Origin: Rhodocyclales bacterium
Lineage (GTDB): Bacteria > Pseudomonadota > Gammaproteobacteria > Burkholderiales > Rhodocyclaceae
Assembly (NCBI GenBank): GCA_016177805.1
Contig: JACOUN010000051.1
Location: forward strand, 80,658-144,657
Length of the DNA stretch: 64,000 bases
Direction: 5' to 3'
The notes beneath the pieces were generated by a model. That model was not told the DNA's origin and did not search any database. It saw only the letters and a list, made by a program, of their open reading frames with translations. The stretch's first letter is position 1. Each line of letters starts with the position of its first letter. The translations under genes were made by a program, and so were the position numbers. This document shows, in pieces, positions 19,434 through 28,296 of this stretch.

Positions 19434-20075
19434 GTGTCCGGTATTACCCTGGCTCTCTCCAAAGGCCGCATCTTCGAAGAAACGCTGCCGTTGCTGGCCG
19501 CTGCCGGTATCGTCCCGGCGGACGATCCGGAAACCTCGCGCAAGTTGATCATTCCGACCAACCGCGCCGACGTCAGACTGGTCATCGTGCGTGCCACCGA
19601 TACGCCGACCTATGTCGAGCATGGCGCCGCTGATCTGGGCATTGCGGGCAAGGATGTGCTGATCGAGCACGGCGGGCACGGGTTGTACCAGCCGCTGGAT
19701 CTGGAAATCGCCAAGTGCCGCCTGTGCGTGGCGACCCGCGCGGGCTTCGATTACGCCGCCGCGACCCGACCGGGCGGGCGCATCCGGGTCGCGACCAAGT
19801 ACGTCAATAGCGCCAAGGCGCACTTTGCTGAAAAGGGTGTGCACGTCGATCTGATCAAGCTGTATGGCTCGATGGAGCTGGCGCCGCTGGTCGGGCTGGC
19901 CGATGCCATCGTCGATCTGGTGTCCAGCGGCGGCACGCTGCGCGCCAACAACCTCGAAGAAGTCGAGGAGATCACCCAGATCAGCTCGCGCCTGGTGATC
20001 AACCAGGCCGCGCTCAAGCTCAAGCGCGAACTGATACAGCCGTTGCTGGAGGCCTTTGCGGGAGCGATCAAATGA
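19434..20075 (+). CDS. hisG: ATP phosphoribosyltransferase catalytic subunit, short form (HisG)
   Basis: HisG condenses ATP with PRPP, the first and regulated step of histidine synthesis. This is the short form (213 aa) without the C-terminal regulatory domain, so a separate HisZ is needed; hisZ is not in this window. Recognisable segments are [20 protein letters not shown], the PRPP region [18 protein letters not shown] and [11 protein letters not shown]. The start is GTG at 19434. A TACAAT hexamer at 19397-19402 could be the -10 of a his promoter, with no clear -35. It overlaps hisD by ATGA. Confidence 0.94.
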   Translation: MSGITLALSKGRIFEETLPLLAAAGIVPADDPETSRKLIIPTNRADVRLVIVRATDTPTYVEHGAADLGIAGKDVLIEHGGHGLYQPLDLEIAKCRLCVATRAGFDYAAATRPGGRIRVATKYVNSAKAHFAEKGVHVDLIKLYGSMELAPLVGLADAIVDLVSSGGTLRANNLEEVEEITQISSRLVINQAALKLKRELIQPLLEAFAGAIK

Positions 20076-21391
20076 CGGCGACTGACAACGGGGCGCTGAT
20101 CAGACGCCTGGATGCGCGCGATCCGGATTTTCTTGAAATACTCGACGCCTTGCTCGCGTTCGAAGGCGGCGCGGACGCGCGCATCAACGAGGCGGTGAGC
20201 GGCATCCTTGAGGCGGTGCGCGCCACCGGAGACGCGGCGGTGGTCGAGTACACCCGCCGCTTCGATCACGTCGATGCGACCACCATGGCAGCGCTGGAAC
20301 TGCCGAAGGCGGAACTGCGGGCGGCGCTCGACAGCTTGTCGGTCGAGCAGCGCGAGGCCTTGCGCTTCGCTGCCGATCGTGTGCGTCAGTACCACGAACG
20401 ACAGAGCGCCACGTCGTGGGACTACACCGAGGCCGATGGCACCCGCCTGGGGCAGAAGATCACCGCGCTCGACCGGGTCGGGCTGTATGTGCCGGGCGGG
20501 CGCGCTGCCTACCCCAGTTCGGTGCTGATGAACGCGATTCCGGCCAAGGTTGCCGGGGTCGGCGAACTGATCATGGTGGTGCCCACGCCCCACGGCGAGA
20601 AGAACGCGCTGGTGCTGGCGGCCGCCGCGATCACCGGGGTCGATCGGGTGTTCACGATAGGGGGGGCGCAGGCGGTCGCGGCGCTTGCCTACGGCACGCA
20701 GACCATACCGCAGGTCGACAAGATCGTCGGGCCGGGCAATGCCTACGTCGCGGAAGCCAAGCGGCGGGTGTTCGGCACCGTGGGCATCGACATGGTGGCC
20801 GGCCCTTCCGAGGTGCTGATCATCTCCGATGGCAGTGGCGATCCGGACTGGGTCGCGATGGATCTGTTCGCCCAGGCCGAGCACGATGAACTCGCGCAGT
20901 CGATACTGCTGTGTACCGACGCCGCGTTCATCGACGCGGTGGCGGCCAGTATCGCGCGCATGCTGGCGCAGATGCCGCGCCAGGCGACGATCGCCGCATC
21001 GCTGCGCAATCGTGGTGCGCTGATCCACGTCGAAAGCATCGAACAGGCGTGCGCGCTGGCGAATCGCATCGCACCCGAACATCTCGAACTGGCGATGGAA
21101 GACGCCGAGCGCTGGATCGACGAGATCCGCCACGCGGGCGCGATCTTCGTCGGACACTGGTCGGTCGAGGCGCTGGGTGACTACTGCGCCGGACCCAACC
21201 ACGTATTGCCCACCATGCGCAGCGCGCGCTTCTCGTCCCCGCTGGGGGTGTACGATTTCCAGAAACGCACCAGCATCATCCAGATTTCAGAGGCCGGCGC
21301 GCAGACCATGGGCCGGGTCGCGTCGCTGCTGGCCCTCGGCGAGGGACTGCAGGCGCACGCGCGCTCGGCGCAGATGCGGATCGTGCGCTGA
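20072..21391 (+). CDS. hisD: Histidinol dehydrogenase
   Basis: HisD performs the last two NAD-dependent oxidations from L-histidinol to L-histidine. The 439-aa protein has [27 protein letters not shown], the signature [15 protein letters not shown], the zinc and catalytic residues in FAQAEHDE, and [12 protein letters not shown]. It overlaps hisG. In most betaproteobacteria hisC would follow on the same strand. Here only 8 bases separate its stop from the 3' end of a convergent glycosyltransferase gene, the edge of the inserted lipid-synthase locus. Confidence 0.96.
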   Translation: MTATDNGALIRRLDARDPDFLEILDALLAFEGGADARINEAVSGILEAVRATGDAAVVEYTRRFDHVDATTMAALELPKAELRAALDSLSVEQREALRFAADRVRQYHERQSATSWDYTEADGTRLGQKITALDRVGLYVPGGRAAYPSSVLMNAIPAKVAGVGELIMVVPTPHGEKNALVLAAAAITGVDRVFTIGGAQAVAALAYGTQTIPQVDKIVGPGNAYVAEAKRRVFGTVGIDMVAGPSEVLIISDGSGDPDWVAMDLFAQAEHDELAQSILLCTDAAFIDAVAASIARMLAQMPRQATIAASLRNRGALIHVESIEQACALANRIAPEHLELAMEDAERWIDEIRHAGAIFVGHWSVEALGDYCAGPNHVLPTMRSARFSSPLGVYDFQKRTSIIQISEAGAQTMGRVASLLALGEGLQAHARSAQMRIVR

Positions 21392-21399
21392 AGCGGGCC

Positions 21400-22629
21400 T
21401 CAGGCTAGCAGTATGCTGTCTATCGTTCCGGCACCATAGCGCAGCCCGCCGTACTGCTGGATGTCGCGCTTGAGAGATGCCAGTGAAGCTCTGGCGTCAG
21501 GTGAATTGGTCAGCCATTCGGCACGGCCGCGCAACTCTTCCGCAGTGTGACGCGTGCGCGAAACACGCCGGCCGATGCCCAGTTGTTCGAGGCGGTGGGC
21601 CAGCCGGGTCTGGTCGAAGACGAACGGAAAGGCGATCTGCGGGATGCCGTGCAACAGGCACTCGGCTAGCGTGTTGTAGCCGCCGTGGCTGTACACCAGG
21701 GAGAAGTGTTCGATCAGGAAGAACTGGTTGACGAATGCCCGGGTGATGACGGTGGCGCGGATCGGTATGTCGCGGAAGGCTTCGTCGAGCAGGTCCGCCG
21801 GGGCGGAGTAGAGCAACAGGGTGTTTTCATCGTTGTGCGCGAGAAGCGCATTGCGGAATATCCTGCGCGCCGCCGAGCGGTTGACGGTGGCGTTGGCGAT
21901 GCAGCTGCCCAGGGATACGTAGATCCTGGTGCCGTCGAACGCCGCGATTTGCTCCGTCAGCGCTTGGTCGGCGGCGTCAGGGGGGCGAGTCAGAAAGGCG
22001 GGGCCGGCAAAGGTGACGGGCACCTCGGTCTGGGTCGCCGGATCGGAGACGGTGGGGTCGGGTTCCTCGCGACCGCAGAATCGTGCTGTGGCAAAACACA
22101 GGTTGTGCGCCGGCGGCGGGAAGGCGGTGGATAGCCCGAGGCGCTCGGCCAGTTCGCGGCACATATTCACATAGGCGGATGAAAACGCCTGCTGGATGCC
22201 CTTCTCGATGGGTGAGGCCGCTTCGTCGCGATACAGCAGCGTCACCGGGGAGCTGATCGTGAACACGTACCGGCAGCCGAGTTCGCGGGCCAGGAGCGGT
22301 GCGATCGGCAGTTGCTGGTCGAACAGGAGCAGGTCCGGCTTGAGCGCCGCGCAGCGTTGCAGGGTCGGCAGATAGATTTCCAGGCAAAAATCGCGCAGCA
22401 CGTTGATCAGGTCCAGCACCAGGTTCTGCCCGCCGCTGTGATGCACGGCCTGATCGAGGCGGCTCGATGGCAATGCGATGCGCGCCGGACCCGGCGGCAG
22501 TTCGAAGGGGGTGCTGAAGTAGTCGATGATGGTGACGTCGTGGCCTTGCCGTTCGAGCTGCCCGGCCAATGCCGCCAACGGCGTCATGTGCCCGTACAAC
22601 GGTGGGGCCGCGCAGACGATAGTGGTCAT
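21400..22629 (-). CDS. GT1-family glycosyltransferase (UGT/MGT-like)
   Basis: This is a GT-B fold glycosyltransferase of the UDP-glycosyltransferase type used on macrolides, carotenoids and lipids. The N-terminal acceptor domain starts MTTIVCAAPPLYGHMTPLAALAGQL. The C-terminal donor domain has YVSLGSCI and the signature SHGGYNTLAECLLHGIPQIAFPFVFDQ (about residues 315-341). It has 409 aa, with no signal or transmembrane segment. It is the last gene of the five-gene lipid-synthase operon, and its ATG overlaps the hydrolase stop (ATGA), so it should act on the product of the two synthase proteins. The sugar and acceptor cannot be read from sequence. Confidence 0.85.
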   Translation of the reverse strand: MTTIVCAAPPLYGHMTPLAALAGQLERQGHDVTIIDYFSTPFELPPGPARIALPSSRLDQAVHHSGGQNLVLDLINVLRDFCLEIYLPTLQRCAALKPDLLLFDQQLPIAPLLARELGCRYVFTISSPVTLLYRDEAASPIEKGIQQAFSSAYVNMCRELAERLGLSTAFPPPAHNLCFATARFCGREEPDPTVSDPATQTEVPVTFAGPAFLTRPPDAADQALTEQIAAFDGTRIYVSLGSCIANATVNRSAARRIFRNALLAHNDENTLLLYSAPADLLDEAFRDIPIRATVITRAFVNQFFLIEHFSLVYSHGGYNTLAECLLHGIPQIAFPFVFDQTRLAHRLEQLGIGRRVSRTRHTAEELRGRAEWLTNSPDARASLASLKRDIQQYGGLRYGAGTIDSILLA

Positions 22630-23429
22630 GACATCTCCCGGGGCCGGACGGACTGGAGCATGAAGCGCTCCAGCGCATGTCTGACCGCGTCGGGGTCGGC
22701 AGTGACCAGATCGTGGCCTCCGTCGACCAGCGTCAGTTCGCAGTCCTCGATCAGCGTTCGCTGCCTTTCGGCGTAGTCGAGGTGGCCCGCCTGCGTTGAG
22801 TAGATCAGCAGGGTGGGGCAGCCGATGCGCTTGAACTCCGCGTTGTCGAACGCGGTATCGCTCAGTACGTCGGACCTGAACGTGGTGGCCTTCAAGGCAT
22901 CGATCCGCGACTTGGTGTTCAGGATCCGGCGTCTGCGCTTCAGGATGTCGTCGCGCAGACTGGTTTTCAACGGGTCGAGAAAGCGCCCTTCGCGCGTGAA
23001 GTCGCCGCCGAGCAGGGCCGGCAGGCCGTCGAGCAGGTCGTCGATGTCGCGGGTCAGCAGCGGCAGCGGCGGACTGTCGATCACCACCAGGCCCGCCGCA
23101 TGCTCCGGGTAACGCATCGCCCAGCGCGTGGCGATGTGCCCGCCGTAGCTGTAGCCGACGACCGTGACCGGACCGGGGGCAAGACGCAGCCGGACCTGCT
23201 CCAGATCATCGGCCTGGTCGTTCAGCCGATATCCGCGTGGCGGCGTCGGCGACAGGCCATGTCCGCGTTGGTCGTAGGCGATTACGCGGTAGTTGCGCGC
23301 GAGATGAAAGGCGTAACCGAGCACCCACAGGCCGGCGCTGCCGGCCATGCCGTGCACGAACAGGATGGGTGGGCAGGCCGGTTCGCCCAGCGTGATGGCA
23401 TTGAGGGAAAAGCCAGCGTCGATGCTCAC
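22626..23429 (-). CDS. Alpha/beta hydrolase (possible chain-releasing thioesterase)
   Basis: This is an alpha/beta-hydrolase fold protein of 267 aa. The oxyanion region is ILFVHGMAGSAGLW, the nucleophile elbow is GYSYGG (about residues 96-101), and the catalytic His is in LVDGGHDLV near the C-terminus. There is no signal peptide. The start is GTG at 23429, overlapping the stop of the acyl carrier protein gene. Sitting between an ACP gene and a glycosyltransferase gene, it may release or transfer the acyl chain from the ACP. An esterase or transacylase role is equally open. Confidence 0.75.
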   Translation of the reverse strand: MSIDAGFSLNAITLGEPACPPILFVHGMAGSAGLWVLGYAFHLARNYRVIAYDQRGHGLSPTPPRGYRLNDQADDLEQVRLRLAPGPVTVVGYSYGGHIATRWAMRYPEHAAGLVVIDSPPLPLLTRDIDDLLDGLPALLGGDFTREGRFLDPLKTSLRDDILKRRRRILNTKSRIDALKATTFRSDVLSDTAFDNAEFKRIGCPTLLIYSTQAGHLDYAERQRTLIEDCELTLVDGGHDLVTADPDAVRHALERFMLQSVRPREMS

Positions 23430-23722
23430 GCGCGCTGATCCTGCCGCTGTGTTTCGCGCACGATGAAGTCGGCGATCTGCCCTATGGTGAGGGACATGAT
23501 CTGCTGGATGTTCATGCCGGAAAACCACGACTCGAAATCGACGCGCGGATACTGCTCGAGCATGATCTCGATGACCTTCGACGTCTCGATGCTGTCGAGT
23601 TCGATGCCGTCGATCAGACTGGCGTCGGCGGTGATCTCCAGCTCGGCGGCCCACGCCGGCCCCACCACGTGGCAGATCGCGTCGCGGATCTGCCGCACGA
23701 CCTCGTCTCTTGCGCTTTGCAT
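23426..23722 (-). CDS. Free-standing acyl carrier protein
   Basis: This is a 98-aa helical carrier protein with the phosphopantetheine attachment serine in GIELDSIETSKVIEIML (Ser44). It is distinct from AcpP (no DSLDTVEL) and from the LGIDSIKRVE carrier domain of the large synthase upstream. The Shine-Dalgarno AAGGAGT overlaps the TAA stop of the preceding synthase gene, a sign of tight coupling. It may accept the finished chain for the hydrolase and glycosyltransferase, or carry a starter unit. The phosphopantetheinyl transferase fused to the neighbouring synthase could activate it. Confidence 0.88.
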   Translation of the reverse strand: MQSARDEVVRQIRDAICHVVGPAWAAELEITADASLIDGIELDSIETSKVIEIMLEQYPRVDFESWFSGMNIQQIMSLTIGQIADFIVRETQRQDQRA

Positions 23723-23732
23723 GGGTGACTCC

Positions 23733-26700
23733 TTATGTCTGGGGTTGAGTGCTGGCAGCCTGTAGGTCGAGCGGGGCGCCGCTTGCGCCCTGGCGGGCCG
23801 TGTCCGGCTCGGCGACGCGGTATTGTCCGCGCACCCAGCTGATCACGATGTCGTCGCGGTAGCGCAGGCTGGTAAAGCACAGTCCGTTGACGAGACCCTG
23901 CCAGCCGCCGGGGGCGGGTCGCACCTCGCGCACCTTGATGCGGCGCGGCGCGCCGGCCAGGCCGAGGCCGGTGCATTTTCCGCCGGCTTCCTTGGCCGTC
24001 CAGAACAGGGTCTGCCAGAAGGCACGTTGATCTTCGGGCTGCGCATCGAAGAACGCGATCTCTTCCGCGTCGTAGTTGAGTTGTTCAAAGGCGGCGCCGC
24101 GTTTTTCGATGAACTCGAGATCGATGCCGACGCGTTGCTCACCGCCAACGATCGCGACCCCGATGCGGGGCTTGTGGCTGATCGAAACGGCCAGGGGCCT
24201 GGTGCTCAGCTTGCTCAGCCCCCAGGGCGCGCCGGCTTCATCATGCGTGATCGTGATCTCGGCGGGTAACAGCGCCGGTGGTGAGTAGTGGTCGAACAGC
24301 CACTGTTTGATTGCGTCCTTGGCGGCGACGATGCCCCTGAATATCGAGTTTGTTCTATCCAGGCTGCGGGGGGCGTTGACGCGCGCTATCTCCTCGCCGG
24401 TCAGATAGCTCTTGTTGAGCATGACGCGCGGCCAGTTGGTCTGGAACACATGGTCGAACACGAAGATGTCGTCACTCAGCGCGGTGCTGACGAGGCTCAA
24501 TTGCTCGGGCCGGCGGAATATGCCGACGAAGCGCGGGTCGGCGGCGAAACGGCGCCCGGAGAAATTGTTCACGCGCAGCAGGATGCGGTCGTTGCGCGCC
24601 AGCTCCAGGCTGTAGACGAAGTCGGTGTCGGTCGTCCGATGACAGAAGACACGGCATTCGCAGGGGGCGGGGTCGCGCGCGAGGGTCGCGAAATCCGTAT
24701 GCAGCTCGATCGACTCGATCTTGACCGGCAGCACGACGTTGTCGTCGAGGAAGTACGAGCAAAACCACACTCCGGCCACCTGGAAGGCGCTGTCGAGCAG
24801 GGAACCCTTGCCGCCGGCGTGGACGACGAGTCCCGCCGCGCCGCTGCCGTCCATCTTTCCGAGGTCCCTGACCCCCTGGTACAGAGGTCCGTGGAACAGC
24901 CAGCGATCCGCGTAGATTCTGTCCAGCGCGATTGGGCACGGCGCGGGTTCGTCGCAACCGATGTGCCAGGCGGAATGATTGCGTGCCGGCGCGGGCGGCA
25001 TTTCCGCGGCGATCTCTACGCGGCAGGAGAACCGGTCTTCGACCACGACCGCATACAGGTTCTCGCCCTTGCGATACACCCGTGCCTCCAGGCGGGTGGG
25101 CTCCAGGATCTCGATGAAGCGATAGGACAGGACGTTGCGCACTGCGACGATGGGGTGGGTCGGCAGATACTGCGCGATCGTCTCGCACGCCAGTTCGATC
25201 ATCATCGTCATCGGCACGATCGATGTGCGTTCGCTGATCGGCCGTTGATCGTGCGACTTGTACAGCTCGTGATCGAACAGTTCGGGGTAGCGTTGGTGAT
25301 CGATCTGGAGGGTGCGTTGAAACACCACCCCATCGGGATCGGTGCCGCCGCGCGCCGTGTCGGCCACCTTGCCGGGTGGCGCGGACGCGCGGGCAAGGCG
25401 CTGCTGCACCGCATGCATGACCTGTTGTTGCGCGCGCTGGAAGGTCTCCAGACTGTCCTGCCAGTAAGGCGCCATGGCGTCCGGGTCGGGCGTGCGCGGC
25501 GCCGACGCTTGCCGGCGCGGGGCGACAGCGGCCGGTAGCGCCGGTAGTGCGAAGGGTTCGGTGAGGTTCGCGTCCAGCGACATGTCGCTGCGTACGCGCG
25601 TTGGGGGTGTCGCCACCACGGGGCGACCGCCGTCGTTGGTGCCCAGGCCGCCGAGCCCGAACGCGCCCAGGTCGACAGCCCGGCCTTCGACGTAAAGGCC
25701 GGCGGCCACGCGTTGCAGCATCTGCACCGTGGTGCGCTCGCGGCTGGCCGCGTCGAGCACCACGAAGTCGCGTCCTTTCAAGGTGTCGGAGACGAAGCCG
25801 CTCAGGCCGGCATTGCCGATCTGCACGAAGGCACGGAAGCCTTCGCGGTACAGGCGATCCACCAGTTCGCGAAAGCGTACCGGCTGCGCCATCAGGTCGA
25901 CGATGGTGTTCTTGATCTCGCGCTCGCCGGTTGGAAACGGTGCGGCCAGACCCGAGGACCAGAGCGGGATCTGGGCGGGCGACAAGGCCAACGCGTCGAT
26001 CAGCGGGCGGATTCTTTCCAGTGTCGGACGGATGAATGGGGTGTGGGACGCCGCTTCGACGCCCAGCCGGGCGGTCAGTATGCCGGCGCCACGCAGGCGT
26101 TGCTGGGCCAGTTCGAGACTGTCCGCCGAGGCACAGATCACCGCATGGCCGGGGCAGTTGTCCACGGAAACAGCCAGTTCGTCGATGCCGGCGAGCAGCG
26201 CGTGCAAGCGCTCGACGCCGCACCAGACGGCCAGCAGATGGTAGTTTTTGCCCATCACGTCGCCCTGCAACTCCAGCAGATGCCCGATTAGGCGCGCGAG
26301 CGCCGCTTCGCCGATGAGACCGCTGGACACGCACGACGTCCATTCGCCGAGGGAGTGGCCGGCGATCGCATCGGGTTCGATGCCGAGCGATCCGAGCGCA
26401 TGATCGAGGGTGTGGGTGGAGAACACGGACTCCAGGCTGGTGCTTATCAGCGCGTCATCGGATGTGTGGTCGAGATGCGACAGATCGACATCGAAGTGGC
26501 GTGCGAGCGCGCGGAAGTCCGGATTGACCTGATTGCCCAGCCCCGGAAACAGGAACACCAGTTTGGCGCCCGCATCGAGCAGCCCGGCCGGGGTGAAGAA
26601 GATGTCCTGTTTGCCGCGCCAGGGGTGACCGCGCGCGACGATGCGTTGCGCCTTGAGCAGGCGCTCCGGGGTCGGGTTGAATACGATCAGGCGGCTGGGG

Positions 26701-28247
26701 CCGGCACCCGGACTCAAGTCGCCGGCCGTCAGGGTCGCGAGCAGCGCCTGGGCATCGGGGCGCTGCAGCACCAGCGCCTCGGTATCGGCATGCGTGACCG
26801 GCAACTTCGTCCGCCGCGCCGCCGGGGCAGTGGCGCGCGCGCGACTGCGTGCCGGTGGCGGGGCGCTCAGGACCAGGTGGGCGTTGATGCCGCCGAATCC
26901 GAACGCACTGACACCGGCCACGCGTCCGCCTTCGCCGGGCCAGGGTTCGGCCTTGTCGGGCACGTAGAACCCGCTCGCGCCCAGTTCCGCCCTGGGACTG
27001 CGGCAATGCAGGGAGGGCGGGATGATGCCTTCGGCCAGCGCGCGCGCGGTCTTGATGACGCTGGCAATGCCGGCGGCGCCCAGGGTGTGGCCTATCATCG
27101 ATTTCACCGATCCCAGCGCGATGCTCCGGCTGGCCGCGTGCGCGCCGAAAAAGTCGAGCAGTGAGCGGCTTTCCACTTCGTCGCCGCGCGGCATGCCGGT
27201 GCCGTGGCATTCGATGTAACGCGCGCGCGCCGGATCGATGCCGCTGGCTTGCCAGGCCTGCGCGAATGCCTTGATCTGGCCGGCGCTGGAGGGGGCCAGC
27301 AGGCTTTCGGCACGCCCATCGCTGCAACTGCCGGTGCCTTCGATCACGGCATGGATGCGGTCGTGGTCGGCCAGTGCCGCGTCCAGCGGCTTCAACACGA
27401 TCAGACCGGCTCCTTCGCCCAGCAGCAGTCCGTCGGCGTCGCGGTCGAAGGGGCGGATCTGTTCGCTGTGGGACAGCGCGCCGATGTTGGTGAACATCGA
27501 CCAGTAGCCGTGGGTCAGCGGAACATGCACTCCGCCGGCCAGCATGATCTTGCAGCGACCGGCCTGCAGTTGTGCGATCGCGTTTTCGATGGCGATCAGG
27601 GAAGACGCGCAGGCCGCGTCGAGGATGTAGTTCGGGCCGCACAGGTTGAGGCGATTCGAGATGCGCGATGCGGTGAACCCGGGCACGAGATTGCGCGTGC
27701 GGCTGTTGGTGAAGCCGGCCTTGCGCTCGGCCAGGAAGCGCTCGGCAAAGTCGTCGAGTTCGGCCGCGTCGAGCGCCGGAAAACTGCGCCGCAGTTGTTC
27801 GCGCAACTGCGGCAGCAACTTGACGCGGTCCAGAAATCGCATGGTGACCGGACCGATGGGCATGGTGCGACCGATCATCACCCCGGCCGATAGCGGCTCC
27901 CGTTCGTGGCCAGTGCGGGCGATGCCGGCGTCGGCCAGTGCCGTTCTGGCCAGGTCGAGCATGACGAACTGGTCTGCTTCGGCCTCTTCGACTTCCCGTG
28001 GCACGACGCCATGGTCGACCGGGTCGAAACGCAAGCCGGATACCACCCCGGCCCGGTGGCAATACGTCTGCTCCAGGCTGGGCGCGGCGCCCGGCACGTA
28101 GTAGTCGTCGAGCCTGCCCCAACGCTCCGTCATCGGGTAGGGCGTCACCGCGTCCATCCCTGACTTGATGTTGGCCCAGAATGTGTCGGTATCGGCGGCC
28201 TGCGGAAAGCGGCAAGCCATGCCTATGATTGCGACCCGGTATGTCAT
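23733..28247 (-). CDS. Type I fatty acid/polyketide synthase, KS-AT-DH-PPTase
   Basis: This is a 1504-aa multidomain synthase. The ketosynthase (about 1-440) has Cys213 in DAACASSL and both histidines (ECHGTG, SVKSMIGHTLGAAG). The acyltransferase (about 560-860) has PGLGNQ and Ser632 in GHSLGEW. A double-hotdog dehydratase (about 975-1255) has a candidate catalytic His at 999 and Asp in SLLDSAFQ. A fused Sfp-type phosphopantetheinyl transferase (about 1270-1490) has VGIDLEF and WTAKEAGGK. There is no carrier, KR or ER domain, so it must work with the upstream protein. ATG at 28247 (MTYRVAIIGMACRFP) is the family start; the frame open to 28433 is an artefact of overlap. PPTase fusion is also known in enediyne synthases and, as I recall, in ArsD-type synthases. 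Confidence 0.88.
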   Translation of the reverse strand: MTYRVAIIGMACRFPQAADTDTFWANIKSGMDAVTPYPMTERWGRLDDYYVPGAAPSLEQTYCHRAGVVSGLRFDPVDHGVVPREVEEAEADQFVMLDLARTALADAGIARTGHEREPLSAGVMIGRTMPIGPVTMRFLDRVKLLPQLREQLRRSFPALDAAELDDFAERFLAERKAGFTNSRTRNLVPGFTASRISNRLNLCGPNYILDAACASSLIAIENAIAQLQAGRCKIMLAGGVHVPLTHGYWSMFTNIGALSHSEQIRPFDRDADGLLLGEGAGLIVLKPLDAALADHDRIHAVIEGTGSCSDGRAESLLAPSSAGQIKAFAQAWQASGIDPARARYIECHGTGMPRGDEVESRSLLDFFGAHAASRSIALGSVKSMIGHTLGAAGIASVIKTARALAEGIIPPSLHCRSPRAELGASGFYVPDKAEPWPGEGGRVAGVSAFGFGGINAHLVLSAPPPARSRARATAPAARRTKLPVTHADTEALVLQRPDAQALLATLTAGDLSPGAGPSRLIVFNPTPERLLKAQRIVARGHPWRGKQDIFFTPAGLLDAGAKLVFLFPGLGNQVNPDFRALARHFDVDLSHLDHTSDDALISTSLESVFSTHTLDHALGSLGIEPDAIAGHSLGEWTSCVSSGLIGEAALARLIGHLLELQGDVMGKNYHLLAVWCGVERLHALLAGIDELAVSVDNCPGHAVICASADSLELAQQRLRGAGILTARLGVEAASHTPFIRPTLERIRPLIDALALSPAQIPLWSSGLAAPFPTGEREIKNTIVDLMAQPVRFRELVDRLYREGFRAFVQIGNAGLSGFVSDTLKGRDFVVLDAASRERTTVQMLQRVAAGLYVEGRAVDLGAFGLGGLGTNDGGRPVVATPPTRVRSDMSLDANLTEPFALPALPAAVAPRRQASAPRTPDPDAMAPYWQDSLETFQRAQQQVMHAVQQRLARASAPPGKVADTARGGTDPDGVVFQRTLQIDHQRYPELFDHELYKSHDQRPISERTSIVPMTMMIELACETIAQYLPTHPIVAVRNVLSYRFIEILEPTRLEARVYRKGENLYAVVVEDRFSCRVEIAAEMPPAPARNHSAWHIGCDEPAPCPIALDRIYADRWLFHGPLYQGVRDLGKMDGSGAAGLVVHAGGKGSLLDSAFQVAGVWFCSYFLDDNVVLPVKIESIELHTDFATLARDPAPCECRVFCHRTTDTDFVYSLELARNDRILLRVNNFSGRRFAADPRFVGIFRRPEQLSLVSTALSDDIFVFDHVFQTNWPRVMLNKSYLTGEEIARVNAPRSLDRTNSIFRGIVAAKDAIKQWLFDHYSPPALLPAEITITHDEAGAPWGLSKLSTRPLAVSISHKPRIGVAIVGGEQRVGIDLEFIEKRGAAFEQLNYDAEEIAFFDAQPEDQRAFWQTLFWTAKEAGGKCTGLGLAGAPRRIKVREVRPAPGGWQGLVNGLCFTSLRYRDDIVISWVRGQYRVAEPDTARQGASGAPLDLQAASTQPQT

Positions 28248-28296
28248 GTGTGGCGATCCTCGTGAGCTTCGATCGGACGGGTACCCGGCGCGGGGA